Positions 45,193 through 55,102 of a DNA stretch of 64,000 nucleotides are shown here, one piece after another (the stretch's first letter is position 1; each line of letters begins with the position of its first letter). Origin of the DNA: Cohnella herbarum. Lineage in GTDB: Bacteria > Bacillota > Bacilli > Paenibacillales > Paenibacillaceae. The position numbers and the translations under genes were made by a program. The stretch spans positions 2,046,001 through 2,110,000 of the forward strand of contig NZ_CP051680.1 in the NCBI RefSeq assembly GCF_012849095.1, read 5' to 3'. Under the pieces are notes generated by a model. The model was not told the origin of the DNA, did not search any database, and saw only the letters and a program-made list of their open reading frames with translations.

Positions 45193-46651
45193 CTGCCGGC
45201 CCTCCCAATATACGGCTTACCAGATCCTCCGGAACGAAAGGTTGAATATCGTCGGGAACGGCTTGGCCGCAAGTGAGATAGGATATTCGGAAGTCGAACT
45301 CTTTCACTAGGTTGATAACGGCTCCGAAGGAGTCCGTCTCGTCGAATTTCGTCAGTAGAAGTTGATTGACTCCGTATTTGACGAATTGGGAAGCTACGGC
45401 TTTCATATCCGCGTATTTATGCGTCATGCTCAGAACAAGTATCGTCTCCGTTTGTTCGCCGGGCGCAAGCAAGCTGTTCACCTCGGAAACGAATAACTCG
45501 TTCCGATAGTTGCGTCCTGCCGTATCCATGAACAACAGATCGTGATCGCTCATTTTTTTGTACGCGCGGGTTAATTCGCTTGGCGAGAATACGACTTCCA
45601 GCGGGATATTCAAAATATCCGCATAGGTTCGTAATTGATCAACGGCAGCGATCCGGTATGTATCGGCAGTAATAAATCCTACGCTTCTTCGATAATTAAA
45701 GGATTGTTCGGCAGCAAGTTTGGCGATTGTCGTCGTTTTCCCTACTCCGGTCGGCCCAACGAAATGAACGATTCGGGTTGTTTCTTCGATTCCGGTCCCT
45801 TTCGCGTTGACCAGCCAGGATAGAAGTACGTTACGAGCCGCTTCATATGAAGCTTCAAGACCCTCATCGCCGATTTCGCTCAGTCGATGGGTAATCGCCT
45901 CCGCGAACTGCTCGACGTAAACCGGCTCGACCCCTTGCTCTGCCAATCTTTTGCTCCATCTCATAACGGATTCCGGCATGCTTCGGTAGGTTTGCTGTTT
46001 CGCCATCTTCGTCATCAATTCTTTCATGGAACGCAATTCCATGAGCAAAGCCGATGTTTCTTCAATCGTATCTTTGTTTTCTCGCGGCTCTAACGTTTGA
46101 ACCGCGATTGCAGACGGAGCAAACGGCTTGTCCGTCCTTTGGGATTCCGTATGGACATCCGGCAAAGGCGATTCCGATCTGATCCCCGGCAACGGACTGA
46201 CTCGCTCTTGGGTTGATTTCGCCAGCTCCAAACTCGCGAGGAAAGCATTCGATTTCGCCGCATCCGATAAACCGGAATCCGTGTGGATGTCGGAATGGGA
46301 TGGCGATGGCGTAATCGGCTTCCTACCGCTATCCGCGAAAGGAGGCTGAGAATAGCGTTCTCTTACCGCATTGGAAGGCAATAGCGGCGAAGGCGCAACC
46401 GGTTCCTCGATCGGAGGAGCAAAAGTTTTTCTCTCCGGAGCCCTTGCAGGCATTGGAGATCGAGCGGGCGGCTTCTTGGCGGCTTCGTCAACCGCCGCTA
46501 TCACTTCCATACGTTTCTTGCGGAACATGCCAAGAAATCCGCCGACGCGGATTTCTTTCGTATTTAGAATGACGGCATCGGATCCAAGCTCGCTGCGTAT
46601 CATTTGCACGGCTTCGGGCACATCATCGACAATATATCTTTTTACCTTCAT
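45185..46651 (-). CDS. flhF: SRP-type flagellar GTPase FlhF
   Basis: 488 residues. N-terminal basic B region (KVKRYIVDDVPEAVQMIRSE; about 1-145 with a Pro-rich linker), N domain (about 195-270), G domain with VHFVGPTGVGKTTTIAKLAA (20), DTYRIAAVDQLRTYA, MDTAGRN and LLTKFDET. Positions flagella with FlhG. Overlaps flhA by 4 bases (ATGA). Confidence 0.95.
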   Translation of the reverse strand: MKVKRYIVDDVPEAVQMIRSELGSDAVILNTKEIRVGGFLGMFRKKRMEVIAAVDEAAKKPPARSPMPARAPERKTFAPPIEEPVAPSPLLPSNAVRERYSQPPFADSGRKPITPSPSHSDIHTDSGLSDAAKSNAFLASLELAKSTQERVSPLPGIRSESPLPDVHTESQRTDKPFAPSAIAVQTLEPRENKDTIEETSALLMELRSMKELMTKMAKQQTYRSMPESVMRWSKRLAEQGVEPVYVEQFAEAITHRLSEIGDEGLEASYEAARNVLLSWLVNAKGTGIEETTRIVHFVGPTGVGKTTTIAKLAAEQSFNYRRSVGFITADTYRIAAVDQLRTYADILNIPLEVVFSPSELTRAYKKMSDHDLLFMDTAGRNYRNELFVSEVNSLLAPGEQTETILVLSMTHKYADMKAVASQFVKYGVNQLLLTKFDETDSFGAVINLVKEFDFRISYLTCGQAVPDDIQPFVPEDLVSRILGGPADD

Positions 46652-48681
46652 GCACTCACCACCCCAACGCTCTGCACTTCAATGCTTGGCTCCAACTCAC
46701 TGTAGGAAATAACCGGAATATCTTGTAAGCTGCGTTCGAGCAACTGGCGTAAATACATGCGAATCGTCGGAGATGTTAGAATGATCGGCTGTTGCCCCGA
46801 TTGCACCAATCGATTGACTTGTTCCGTCAAACGTTGGTAGATCGCTTGAGAAGAAGCGGGATCCATTGCCAAGTAACTGCCTTGATCGGATTGTTGGACC
46901 GCATCCGCGATCTTCTTCTCCACTGCCGGACTCACGGTAATGACCTTAAGAGGCTCGGATGCCGTAGCGTATTGCTGCGTAATTTGCCTCGACAAGCTTT
47001 GACGAACGTATTCGGTCAATACTTCGGGATCTTTCGTAAACTTGCCGTAATCCGCCAATGTTTCGAAAATCGTGACCAAGTCCCGGATCGAAATCTTCTC
47101 TTTAAGCAGCTTGGACAACACTTTTTGTACATCGCCGACGCTCAGTATCGAAGGAATCAGCTCGTCGACAAGGGCAGGATACGTTTCCTTGACGCTTTCG
47201 ACCAACGCTTTCGTTTCTTGTCGGCCGATCAGTTCATGCGCGTACTTCTTAATCACTTCCGTGAGATGGGTCGCGACGACCGATGGAGGATCGACGACGG
47301 TATAACCGGCCATCTCGGCACGCTCTTTGGTAGCTTCATCGATCCATAATGCAGGTAAACCGAATGCGGGTTCCTGGGTCTCGATTCCCGTGACGGAATC
47401 GTCGTCGAACCCCGGACTCATGGCTAAGTAGTGATGAATCAATAATTCGCCACGAGCGACCGTATTTCCTTTCATTTTTATGACATATTCGTTCGGTTTT
47501 AGTTGAATATTGTCGCGAATTCGGATAACGGGGACGATTAATCCCATTTCAAGCGCGCATTGCCGTCGAATCATGATAATTCTGTCGAGTAAATCTCCGC
47601 CTTGTTGGGTATCCGCGAGCGGAATGAGTCCGTACCCGAACTCGAATTCGATCGGATCAACTTGAAGCAAGCTGATGACGCTTTCCGGGCTTCGAACTTC
47701 CTCGATTTGTTTTTCTTCGACGAGCAACTCTTCTTCTTGCTGTTTCCGATTCAGGTTTTTTTGCAATCTATAGCCGGCGATAGCCAAAATCGCTGCATAA
47801 GGCATCGTGCTAAGAAGAGGAATCGGCGTCGCCAATCCAAGCAGCGCAACCGTACCCGCAACGATGTACAACAATTTAGGATAACGAAGCAGTTGCTTGC
47901 TTAAATCATCTGCCATATTTCCTTCGGAAGCTGCCCTCGTGACGATGATACCCGCCGCAGTACTGATGAGAAGAGCCGGAATTTGGCTGACGAGACCGTC
48001 ACCGATCGATAGAATGGCATACGTTTCGAGCGATGTCATGACATCCATTCCGTGGATGGCCATTCCGATAACAAATCCGGCGATCAAGTTTATTAGAACG
48101 ATAATAATGGAAGCAATGGCATCCCCTTTGACGAATTTACTCGCTCCGTCCATCGCCCCATAAAAATCCGCTTCTTTTTCGATCTTTTCGCGGCGTTCTC
48201 TCGCTTGTTGCTCGTTAATCAATCCGGCATTCAAATCGGCGTCGATACTCATTTGTTTACCGGGCATTGCGTCGAGCGTAAACCGGGCACCAACCTCCGC
48301 GACACGCTCGGAACCTTTCGTGATAACGATAAACTGCACGACGACGAGGATGAGGAAGACGACGAAGCCGACCGCCATTTCACCGCCGGCAACGAACCGT
48401 CCGAACGTCTCTACGACGTGACCGGCATCGGCCTCGGACAAAATGAGCCTAGTCGTGGATATGTTGAGGGCCAATCGAAAGATCGTTGTGATCAACAACA
48501 AAGTCGGAAAAATCGAAAAGTGCAACGCATCTCGAGTGTTCATAGCGATAAGCAAAATCATAATGGCTATGGAAATATTGATAATGAGCAAAACATCCAA
48601 AAGCCCTTTGGGAATTGGAACGACCATCATCAGGACAATGCCGATGACGCCTATGAGTATGCTTAAGTCCCGGATTTTCAT
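46648..48681 (-). CDS. flhA: Flagellar export gate protein FlhA
   Basis: 677 residues: about eight membrane segments in residues 1-310, with the FHIPEP-type conserved loop around SERVAEVGARFTLDAMPGKQ, and a large cytoplasmic domain docking chaperone-substrate complexes (about 335-677). ATG 48681. Unusually it is separated from flhB by 224 bases. Confidence 0.97.
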   Translation of the reverse strand: MKIRDLSILIGVIGIVLMMVVPIPKGLLDVLLIINISIAIMILLIAMNTRDALHFSIFPTLLLITTIFRLALNISTTRLILSEADAGHVVETFGRFVAGGEMAVGFVVFLILVVVQFIVITKGSERVAEVGARFTLDAMPGKQMSIDADLNAGLINEQQARERREKIEKEADFYGAMDGASKFVKGDAIASIIIVLINLIAGFVIGMAIHGMDVMTSLETYAILSIGDGLVSQIPALLISTAAGIIVTRAASEGNMADDLSKQLLRYPKLLYIVAGTVALLGLATPIPLLSTMPYAAILAIAGYRLQKNLNRKQQEEELLVEEKQIEEVRSPESVISLLQVDPIEFEFGYGLIPLADTQQGGDLLDRIIMIRRQCALEMGLIVPVIRIRDNIQLKPNEYVIKMKGNTVARGELLIHHYLAMSPGFDDDSVTGIETQEPAFGLPALWIDEATKERAEMAGYTVVDPPSVVATHLTEVIKKYAHELIGRQETKALVESVKETYPALVDELIPSILSVGDVQKVLSKLLKEKISIRDLVTIFETLADYGKFTKDPEVLTEYVRQSLSRQITQQYATASEPLKVITVSPAVEKKIADAVQQSDQGSYLAMDPASSQAIYQRLTEQVNRLVQSGQQPIILTSPTIRMYLRQLLERSLQDIPVISYSELEPSIEVQSVGVVSA

Positions 48682-48769
48682 GACGCGTCCCTCCCGTTCG
48701 CATGTTTAATTCTTGTACGTGTTGCTGCATGCTGCGAATCCGGAAAAGAGGTCATCACTACGCCGCTGG

Positions 48770-48822
48770 TTAAAATCGAGGTTGCCATTGATGAGATGTT
48801 TGCGGATGCAACTCGATTTTAA
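48770..48822. other. Hairpin in the 224-bp flhB-flhA gap
   Basis: TTAAAATCGAGGTTGC (48770-48785) and GCAACTCGATTTTAA (48808-48822) are complementary with a single bulged base, a 15-bp stem with a 22-base loop. No long T run follows on either strand, so it is not a typical terminator. No gene is visible in 48682-48905; the last part holds a plain leader to flhA. Confidence 0.6.
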
Positions 48823-48905
48823 AGGCGGACGTAAACTCTCCGTGATAACCTTTTTCCTCCTTCTACGCGCCACACGCACCGAGATTAAAATGCTCTCTCC
48901 TATAT

Positions 48906-49994
48906 TTACCTCCGGCCTTTGAGCCGATATACGTATGCCAGAACTTCCGCTACCGCTTGGAAGAGATCGCCTGGAACGCTTTGTCCTACTTCCGTCCTCT
49001 CGAACAACGCGCGGGCGAGTGGCTTATTTTCCATAGTTATGACTTCGTTCTGCTTAGCGATTTCCCTTATTCTCAGAGCCAAGTAATCTTGGCCTTTCGC
49101 GATGACCGTCGGCGCATCCATTTTCTCGGAATCGTATTTCAACGCAACGGCAAAGTGAGTCGGGTTCGTAATAACGACGTCCGCTTTCGGTACTTCTTGC
49201 ATCATCCGCATGAGCGCCATTCTTCGCTGGCGTTCCTTAATTTTTGCCTTGATCAGCGGATCGCCTTCTATGTTCTTGTACTCGTCTTTGATGTCTTGCT
49301 TGCTCATTCTCTGGTTTTTCTCGAATTCGTAACGTTGGTAGAAAAAATCTCCGATCGCCAGAATGAATAACAAGGCGGCTACGTAGATCCCAAGCTGTAT
49401 CGTTAGACTGCCGACAAACGAAAATATGTCTTGTATAGGCAGGTGAGCTAACTCCAGCATCCGATCTTTTTTCGACCATAACACCAAATACACGATTAAT
49501 CCGACGGTTATAAGCTTTAACGAGCTTTTGAGAAATTCAACGAGAGATCGTACTCCGAAAAGGTTTTTGGCGCCCTCAATCGGATTTAATTTCTCGAGCT
49601 TCGGCTTCAAAGGCTCGAACGTGAACAACCAGCCGATCTGAACGTAGTAACTCGCGAATGCGACAACCAGAACGACGATGAAAATCGGCGCTAACAAAAT
49701 TAAGATTTGAATCGCGTAATTCCCAAACAAACTAAGAACGTTTTGATCCGTTACTTCCATGTTTAAGCGGTGCATAAAAGCGTCGCCGAACATGGCCAAC
49801 AACTGCCTTTGCAAAAAGGGACCAAGCATGATCAAACAAAAGATACATGCGAGAAGGATCAACGAGCTAGGAATCTCGGGACTTTTCGCAACTTGTCCTT
49901 TATTTCGACTCTCGCTGCGTTTCTTAGGCGTCGCCTTTTCCGTTTTTTCGCCTGAAAACAACTGCAAGTCCATCCTTAGACGATTATGGGGCAT
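48906..49994 (-). CDS. flhB: Flagellar export switch protein FlhB
   Basis: 362 residues; N-terminal GEKTEKATPKKRSESRNKGQ, four membrane segments, and the autocleavage site NPTH in VITNPTHFAVAL. Controls the change from hook to filament export with FliK. ATG 49994, seven bases after AGGAGG. Confidence 0.96.
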   Translation of the reverse strand: MPHNRLRMDLQLFSGEKTEKATPKKRSESRNKGQVAKSPEIPSSLILLACIFCLIMLGPFLQRQLLAMFGDAFMHRLNMEVTDQNVLSLFGNYAIQILILLAPIFIVVLVVAFASYYVQIGWLFTFEPLKPKLEKLNPIEGAKNLFGVRSLVEFLKSSLKLITVGLIVYLVLWSKKDRMLELAHLPIQDIFSFVGSLTIQLGIYVAALLFILAIGDFFYQRYEFEKNQRMSKQDIKDEYKNIEGDPLIKAKIKERQRRMALMRMMQEVPKADVVITNPTHFAVALKYDSEKMDAPTVIAKGQDYLALRIREIAKQNEVITMENKPLARALFERTEVGQSVPGDLFQAVAEVLAYVYRLKGRR

Positions 49995-50023
49995 GATGCA
50001 ACCTCCTCTATCGGCACCTACAA

Positions 50024-50809
50024 TTAAGAGGATGTCTTGATGATGGTAAACAGCTTCTCTAGCGCTTGGAACATGTGATCGAAGATCATTTGAAACAGAA
50101 TACCAAACCCAGGCAAAAGCAGAACCAACAACGCCAAACCGACAATGATTTTTACTGGAATACCAATGACGAATACGTTGTATTGCGGAGCGGTTCGCGC
50201 CAACAATGCCAACCCAAAATCCGTCAAAAACATTGCAACGACGATCGGAGCCGATATTTGTAAAGCCAGCAGAAAGGTATCAGCGAAAGTTCTAGTCAGA
50301 AACTCCGTTATATTCCCGCTGTAATAGATTTGAAACAGTTGATTGTCAAGAGGCAACCATTTGTAACTATCCATGATCGCGGCAAGCAAATAGTGATGGC
50401 CGTTTACGGATAGAAACACGAGCGTCATCAGCATAAACTTCAAGTTGCCCATCATGGGTGCCGAGACTCCGGTTATCGGATCGACGATATTCGCGATTCC
50501 GAATCCCATCTGCATATCCATAAAAGCACCGGAAGTTTGAACGATCGCGAAAAACAGATAAGAAACGTAACCAATAATAAGTCCTGCAAAGACTTCGCGA
50601 ATAATCGCAAGGATAAAAGTCGCGTCCGTCGCGATCTTAGAATCGAAACCAACGGTTAGGAAAACGATCAACGATACAAAGAAAGCGAGACCGATCTTAA
50701 TCGTGGCCGGAAACGTTCGCGATGAGAAAACGGGTGCGACTACAAAAAACGATGTAATTCGACAAAAAACAAGCAGAAAGGCAGGAAAAACCTGCATGAT
50801 TAGTTCCAT
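50024..50809 (-). CDS. fliR: Flagellar export gate protein FliR
   Basis: 261 residues, six or so membrane segments (FLLVFCRITSFFVVAPVFSS; KIGLAFFVSLIVFLTV; DMQMGFGIANIVDPITGVSA). Forms the export pore with FliP and FliQ. Confidence 0.95.
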   Translation of the reverse strand: MELIMQVFPAFLLVFCRITSFFVVAPVFSSRTFPATIKIGLAFFVSLIVFLTVGFDSKIATDATFILAIIREVFAGLIIGYVSYLFFAIVQTSGAFMDMQMGFGIANIVDPITGVSAPMMGNLKFMLMTLVFLSVNGHHYLLAAIMDSYKWLPLDNQLFQIYYSGNITEFLTRTFADTFLLALQISAPIVVAMFLTDFGLALLARTAPQYNVFVIGIPVKIIVGLALLVLLLPGFGILFQMIFDHMFQALEKLFTIIKTSS

Positions 50810-50815
50810 TCGTTA

Positions 50816-51085
50816 TCACCCAATGTAGTTCGCCAAATTTCCTAGCAATCGACTCGTGAAATCGACCATGATATTAAGAATCCACGGACCGAAAATCAAT
50901 AGAGCCAAGAATACGGCGATGATCTTGGGTACGAAAGCAAGCGTCTGCTCTTGGATCTGGGTCGTTGCCTGAAAAATACTGACGATAAGCCCGACGATCA
51001 ATCCAATTCCGAGCATGGGCGCGCTAACTTTAAGAACGGTAAACAATGCCTGTCCCGCTAGACCGATAATAAACTCAGAAGTCAT
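50816..51085 (-). CDS. fliQ: Flagellar export gate protein FliQ
   Basis: 89 residues, two membrane helices: ALFTVLKVSAPMLGIGLIVG and KIIAVFLALLIFGPWIL, with the conserved SIFQATTQIQEQTLAFVPK between them. Between fliP and fliR with short gaps. Confidence 0.96.
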   Translation of the reverse strand: MTSEFIIGLAGQALFTVLKVSAPMLGIGLIVGLIVSIFQATTQIQEQTLAFVPKIIAVFLALLIFGPWILNIMVDFTSRLLGNLANYIG

Positions 51086-51117
51086 GTATACCCTCCTACC
51101 TGACGATTACGCGTTAT

Positions 51118-51864
51118 TCAAGTATTGAAGCTGGTCAACAGAGACTTAACGACAAGATACCAACCGTCGACTAGCACAAAGAGCAATATCTTGAACGGAA
51201 GCGAAATCATTACCGGCGGAAGCATCATCATCCCCATGGCCATTAAAGTACTGGCAACCACCATGTCGATGACCAGAAACGGAATGAAAATCATGAAACC
51301 CATCTGGAATGCCGTTTTTAATTCGCTTATGGCATAGGCAGGAACCAGAACCGTAATCGGAATGTCTTGATATGTAGCCGGCTTTTCGGTTTTCGTGTAG
51401 TTCATGAATAATAGCAAATCTTTTTCGCGCGTATGCTTGTACATAAACTCCTTCATCGGTACGGATGCTTTCTGCAAAGCCTCCGTCTGCGTAATCTCTC
51501 CAGCCAAATACGGTTTAAGAGCCGTTTCGTTTAACGTGGAGAACGTTGGAGCCATGATAAACAGCGTCATGAATAAGGCCAAGCCGATCAATACTTGATT
51601 GGGCGGCATCTGTTGCGTGCCCAGCGAAGTCCTAACGAATCCGAGCACGATAACGATTCTTGTGAAGCTAGTCATCAATACTAGAATGGCAGGAGCAAGG
51701 CTGAGTACCGTAATGAGAAGCAGCATCGATAGAGCGGAAGCTCCAACGGGCTCAGATCCATCGCCTAAAGTAACACCGATAATAGGATCTGCGAAAGCCG
51801 ATGCCTGGAATCCGATCAAAAGCGTTTGCAGCGCCACGAAACTGTAGAGTATCTTTTTCTTCAT
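51118..51864 (-). CDS. fliP: Flagellar export gate protein FliP
   Basis: 248 residues. Cleavable-looking signal peptide (MKKKILYSFVALQTLL...ASAFA), then conserved LMTSFTRIVIVLGFVRTSLG, TQQMPPNQVLIGLALFMT and VPAYAISELKTAFQMGFMIF with PFLVIDMVVAS. Overlaps fliO by 4 bases. Confidence 0.97.
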   Translation of the reverse strand: MKKKILYSFVALQTLLIGFQASAFADPIIGVTLGDGSEPVGASALSMLLLITVLSLAPAILVLMTSFTRIVIVLGFVRTSLGTQQMPPNQVLIGLALFMTLFIMAPTFSTLNETALKPYLAGEITQTEALQKASVPMKEFMYKHTREKDLLLFMNYTKTEKPATYQDIPITVLVPAYAISELKTAFQMGFMIFIPFLVIDMVVASTLMAMGMMMLPPVMISLPFKILLFVLVDGWYLVVKSLLTSFNT

Positions 51865-52403
51865 CTCTTATCTGTCCGATCTCCGGAACGACTATCCTCC
51901 AATAACTGCTCCACTTTTTGTCTTCTCTCGGAGAGCTGGCGCAACCGATTTTCCAACGTCTGCTCGAAGCTTACGTCGTTTCCCGATTGATTGGAGGAAT
52001 TTTCATCGTTTGGCGGATTGTTGCGCCCGGCCCACTTGCGAAGCCAATCAGGCATCGAAGGTCCCGTATTGGCCGTGTTGGAATCGTGCTCGGCAAGCAG
52101 AGCCGCAACGACTTCCGGCTCCGTGATCGACTCTATCAGAGTGACGTCATCCCCTACGCCGAGCACATAGATTCGACCGTTCCATTCTACGATTTGCATC
52201 GATTTGTTCGTCCCGAGAGGAAATCCTCCCAGAGGACGAAGAGATCGATTCATCCCCCAACCGCGATTGCGTTTAGCGAAAAACCGTAAAATCAGAACGA
52301 TCAAACCAATGATGATTCCGAGAACGAACAACACCCAGATTAAATCCCAAGCCGACGCGGATCCAACCTTTGGAACCTCTTCAACGAGCCCGTAACTTCG
52401 CAT
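51861..52403 (-). CDS. fliO: Flagellar biosynthetic protein FliO (FliZ in Bacillus)
   Basis: 180 residues: a short N-terminus, one membrane segment (about 20-44), then the FliO core LGGFPLGTNKSMQIVEWNGR and YVLGVGDDVTLIESI, and a long polar tail. Scaffold for FliP/FliR ring assembly. Lacks the N-terminal signal peptide seen in B. subtilis FliZ. Confidence 0.88.
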   Translation of the reverse strand: MRSYGLVEEVPKVGSASAWDLIWVLFVLGIIIGLIVLILRFFAKRNRGWGMNRSLRPLGGFPLGTNKSMQIVEWNGRIYVLGVGDDVTLIESITEPEVVAALLAEHDSNTANTGPSMPDWLRKWAGRNNPPNDENSSNQSGNDVSFEQTLENRLRQLSERRQKVEQLLEDSRSGDRTDKR

Positions 52404-52429
52404 GAACCTTCAACGCTCCTGACTTTAAC

Positions 52430-52792
52430 TTAACCCAGTGTTTTCTTGATGGCTTCGATAACCCGATCCGCTTGGAAAGGTTTTACGATAAAATCTTTGG
52501 CACCCGCTTGAATCGCATCGATCACCATAGCTTGTTGCCCCATCGCGGAGCACATGATGACTTTAGCGTTCGAATCCAGCTTACGAATTTCCTTCAAAGC
52601 CGTAATTCCGTCCATCTCAGGCATCGTAATGTCCATCGTAATCAAATCAGGAGTAAACTCCTTGAATTTTTCGATCGCTTGCGCGCCGTCTTGGGCTTCC
52701 CCAACTACCTCGTACCCGTTTTTCGTTAAAATATCTCTGATCATCATGCGCATGAATGCTGCGTCGTCTACGATGAGAATGCGGTTTGCCAT
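52430..52792 (-). CDS. cheY: Chemotaxis response regulator CheY
   Basis: 120-residue single receiver: acidic D9/D10, phospho-acceptor D54 (LITMDITMPEMDG), S82, K104 (FIVKPFQ). Binds FliM/FliY when phosphorylated by CheA. Between fliY and fliO as in B. subtilis. Confidence 0.97.
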   Translation of the reverse strand: MANRILIVDDAAFMRMMIRDILTKNGYEVVGEAQDGAQAIEKFKEFTPDLITMDITMPEMDGITALKEIRKLDSNAKVIMCSAMGQQAMVIDAIQAGAKDFIVKPFQADRVIEAIKKTLG

Positions 52793-52814
52793 TTTCTATT
52801 TCCTCCCGATGAAC

Positions 52815-54026
52815 TTATTGGATTTTTTGGACTCGATCCCATTGACTAACGATATCGGTTACGCGAACACCGAAGTTCTCGTCAATAACGACGACCTCGC
52901 CTTTAGCGATCAGTTTGTTGTTTACTAAGATGTCTACAGGTTCGCCTGCCAGCTTGTCCAGCTCAATGATCGAACCTTGGGACAGCTCCAAAATATCCTT
53001 AATTTGCTTCTGAGTGCGCCCTAGCTCAACCGTAACTTTCAAAGGGATATCCAGCAGAAGATTAAGATTCGTTTCCTCCCCTTGAGCAAAACCCGCACCC
53101 TGGAAATTCGCGAATTGAACCGGATTTACGTTCACGTTACGATTCACGCCTCCTCCTAGCGTCTGAGGATAGGTTGGCATCGGCGCCCCATACCCAGGCG
53201 GTATTGCAGCCATTGGCGGCGCTTGTTGAACTGGCGGTTGCGTTGCAGGCGGTGCAACATGCGCTACCGGAGCCGCTTGCTGTACGGGTTGAGCTTGAAC
53301 CTGAGGAGCCGGTTCTTCCGTTACTTCTCCCATTAGCGAGCGAACCAATTCTTTAGCGAACGGTACGGCCAGCAATTGCATAATCGACGAATCGATCAGA
53401 TCGCCGATCTTCAGTCGGAACGAAATTTTGACGAAGACGTTCTCCTGAGGAATGTTGCTAATGCCCGAGTTGTTCTTCACGTCCATAATATCGATGCCTG
53501 GAGGCGAGATATTAACCATTCGGTTAAAAATCGTAGACATAGACGTCGCGGATGAACCCATCATTTGATTCATCGCTTCTTGTACGGCGCTAATATGAAT
53601 TTCGTTTAATTCCTCGGAAGTTACGTTTCCTTCCCCCCCGAGCATTAGATCCGCGATCACTTGCGCATCGTGCGACTTAATGACAAGCGAATTAATGCCC
53701 TCGAAGCCCTCTACGTAACTCACATGCACCGCTACGTGAGGTTTCGGAAATTCGGATTCAAACTGCTCCCTGGCGATCGTCGATACGGTCGGAGTCGTGA
53801 TATCAACTTTCTTGCCCAGTAGCGTAGATAGAGCCGTCGCCGCGCTTCCGAAAGTGATGTTGCCGATCTCTCCGAGCGCATCCTGCTCCAACGGTGTCAA
53901 AAATTCGTTAATGGACTGTTCACCGGCGGAAGACGCAGGAGACTCGCTTGACCCGCCGGAGGACTGATTCAATAAAGCATCAATCTCTTCTTGGGATAAA
54001 TAGTCTTTACTCGTCATGGATTTCAT
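52815..54026 (-). CDS. fliY: Flagellar switch/CheY-P phosphatase FliY
   Basis: About 400 residues (start ATG 54026 or ATG 54017, MTSKDYLSQEEIDALLNQ; Shine-Dalgarno spacing fits neither perfectly). N-terminal CheY-P-binding motif, CheC-like phosphatase domain (LGEIGNITFGSAATALS; VQEAMNQMMGSSATSMS), a Gln/Pro/Ala linker (about 245-305) and a C-terminal FliN domain (PLKVTVELGRTQKQIKDIL). Overlaps fliM by about 20 bases. Confidence 0.95.
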   Translation of the reverse strand: MKSMTSKDYLSQEEIDALLNQSSGGSSESPASSAGEQSINEFLTPLEQDALGEIGNITFGSAATALSTLLGKKVDITTPTVSTIAREQFESEFPKPHVAVHVSYVEGFEGINSLVIKSHDAQVIADLMLGGEGNVTSEELNEIHISAVQEAMNQMMGSSATSMSTIFNRMVNISPPGIDIMDVKNNSGISNIPQENVFVKISFRLKIGDLIDSSIMQLLAVPFAKELVRSLMGEVTEEPAPQVQAQPVQQAAPVAHVAPPATQPPVQQAPPMAAIPPGYGAPMPTYPQTLGGGVNRNVNVNPVQFANFQGAGFAQGEETNLNLLLDIPLKVTVELGRTQKQIKDILELSQGSIIELDKLAGEPVDILVNNKLIAKGEVVVIDENFGVRVTDIVSQWDRVQKIQ

Positions 54027-55008
54027 CTACTCCTTCGCTGACGATCTCATGAATTTGAATCGCCATTTTATCTCGCACGGTGCCTGGGCTGGCAATAAAC
54101 TTAACTTTATCCCCAACTTTTACTTCCAGGCCTTCACCCGTAGGCTTATGTAAAGTAATAACATCGCCGATGGCCAGGTTCAGAAATTCCTGTACGGAGA
54201 TTTTCGAAGTTCCTAATTCCGCAACGATAGGAAGTTTAGCCTTATTGACCCTCTGTTCCAGCAAAATCTGTTCTTCCGGCGCTCTCGTCTTTTTCTGGGA
54301 AACAAACCAGTGATGCACGGATAGCCTCGGCATTATCGGCTCGATGACCACATGTGGGATACACAAGTTGATCATCCCCGTCGTTTCGCCGATTTTCGTG
54401 CTTAGAGAAATAAGGGCAATCGTTTCATTGGGAGATACGATTTGCATAAACTGCGGATTCGTTTCCAACGCCTCTAGACGAGGCTGAATATCCACGATCG
54501 TTCTCCATGCTTCTTGCAAGCTCTCTAACGCTCTACTGAAAATCTTCTCCATAATAATCGTTTCGATCTCCGTCAGGCTGCCGATCTTACTTGGCGCGGT
54601 ACCGCCGCCTCCAAGCAATCTGTCCAGCATGGCGAACGCAACGTTCGGATGAACCTCTAGTACCATTCGACCCTCTAGCGGCTCTGCTTCGAAAATATTC
54701 AATACCGTCATCTTAGGGATGGAGCGAATGAATTCGTCATAAGGCAGCTGTTCCACTTGAACGACATTAATTTGCACGAACGTTCGAAGCTGAGCGGAGA
54801 AGTATGTGGTCAGGAATCTAGCGAAATTTTCATGAATTCGGGTTAAGCTTCGAATATGATCTTTAGAAAACCGAGTCGCGCGTTTGAAATCATAGGCACG
54901 AACCTTTTTCTGCGTATCTTCTTTTTTAAGCTCTTCCGCATCCATTTCCCCCGACGAGAGTGCCGCCAATAACGCATCGATCTCATTCTGCGAAAGTACA
55001 TCTACCAA
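54007..55008 (-). CDS. fliM: Flagellar motor switch protein FliM
   Basis: 333 residues from TTG 55008 (MVDVLSQNEIDALLAAL), eight bases after AGGGG; the GTG at 55017 lies inside the Shine-Dalgarno. N-terminal CheY-P-binding peptide, middle CheC-like domain with the GGxG-type LLGGGGTAPS, and a C-terminal FliN-like domain (FLNLAIGDVITLHKPTGEGL). Confidence 0.95.
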   Translation of the reverse strand: MVDVLSQNEIDALLAALSSGEMDAEELKKEDTQKKVRAYDFKRATRFSKDHIRSLTRIHENFARFLTTYFSAQLRTFVQINVVQVEQLPYDEFIRSIPKMTVLNIFEAEPLEGRMVLEVHPNVAFAMLDRLLGGGGTAPSKIGSLTEIETIIMEKIFSRALESLQEAWRTIVDIQPRLEALETNPQFMQIVSPNETIALISLSTKIGETTGMINLCIPHVVIEPIMPRLSVHHWFVSQKKTRAPEEQILLEQRVNKAKLPIVAELGTSKISVQEFLNLAIGDVITLHKPTGEGLEVKVGDKVKFIASPGTVRDKMAIQIHEIVSEGVDEIHDE

Positions 55009-55102
55009 ATCTCTCACCCCTTTCCTAAACCCGAACGAAACGGTAAGTTATCGTCAAAGGTCAAAGTGTTCAAACAATGTCTCGGTTGCGGGCAATCTTC
55101 TA

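Noticed and set aside
50005..50030. Sigma-D-like GCCGATA on the minus strand ahead of flhB
   Set aside because: No TAAA-type -35 at the required distance; chance match inside the operon.
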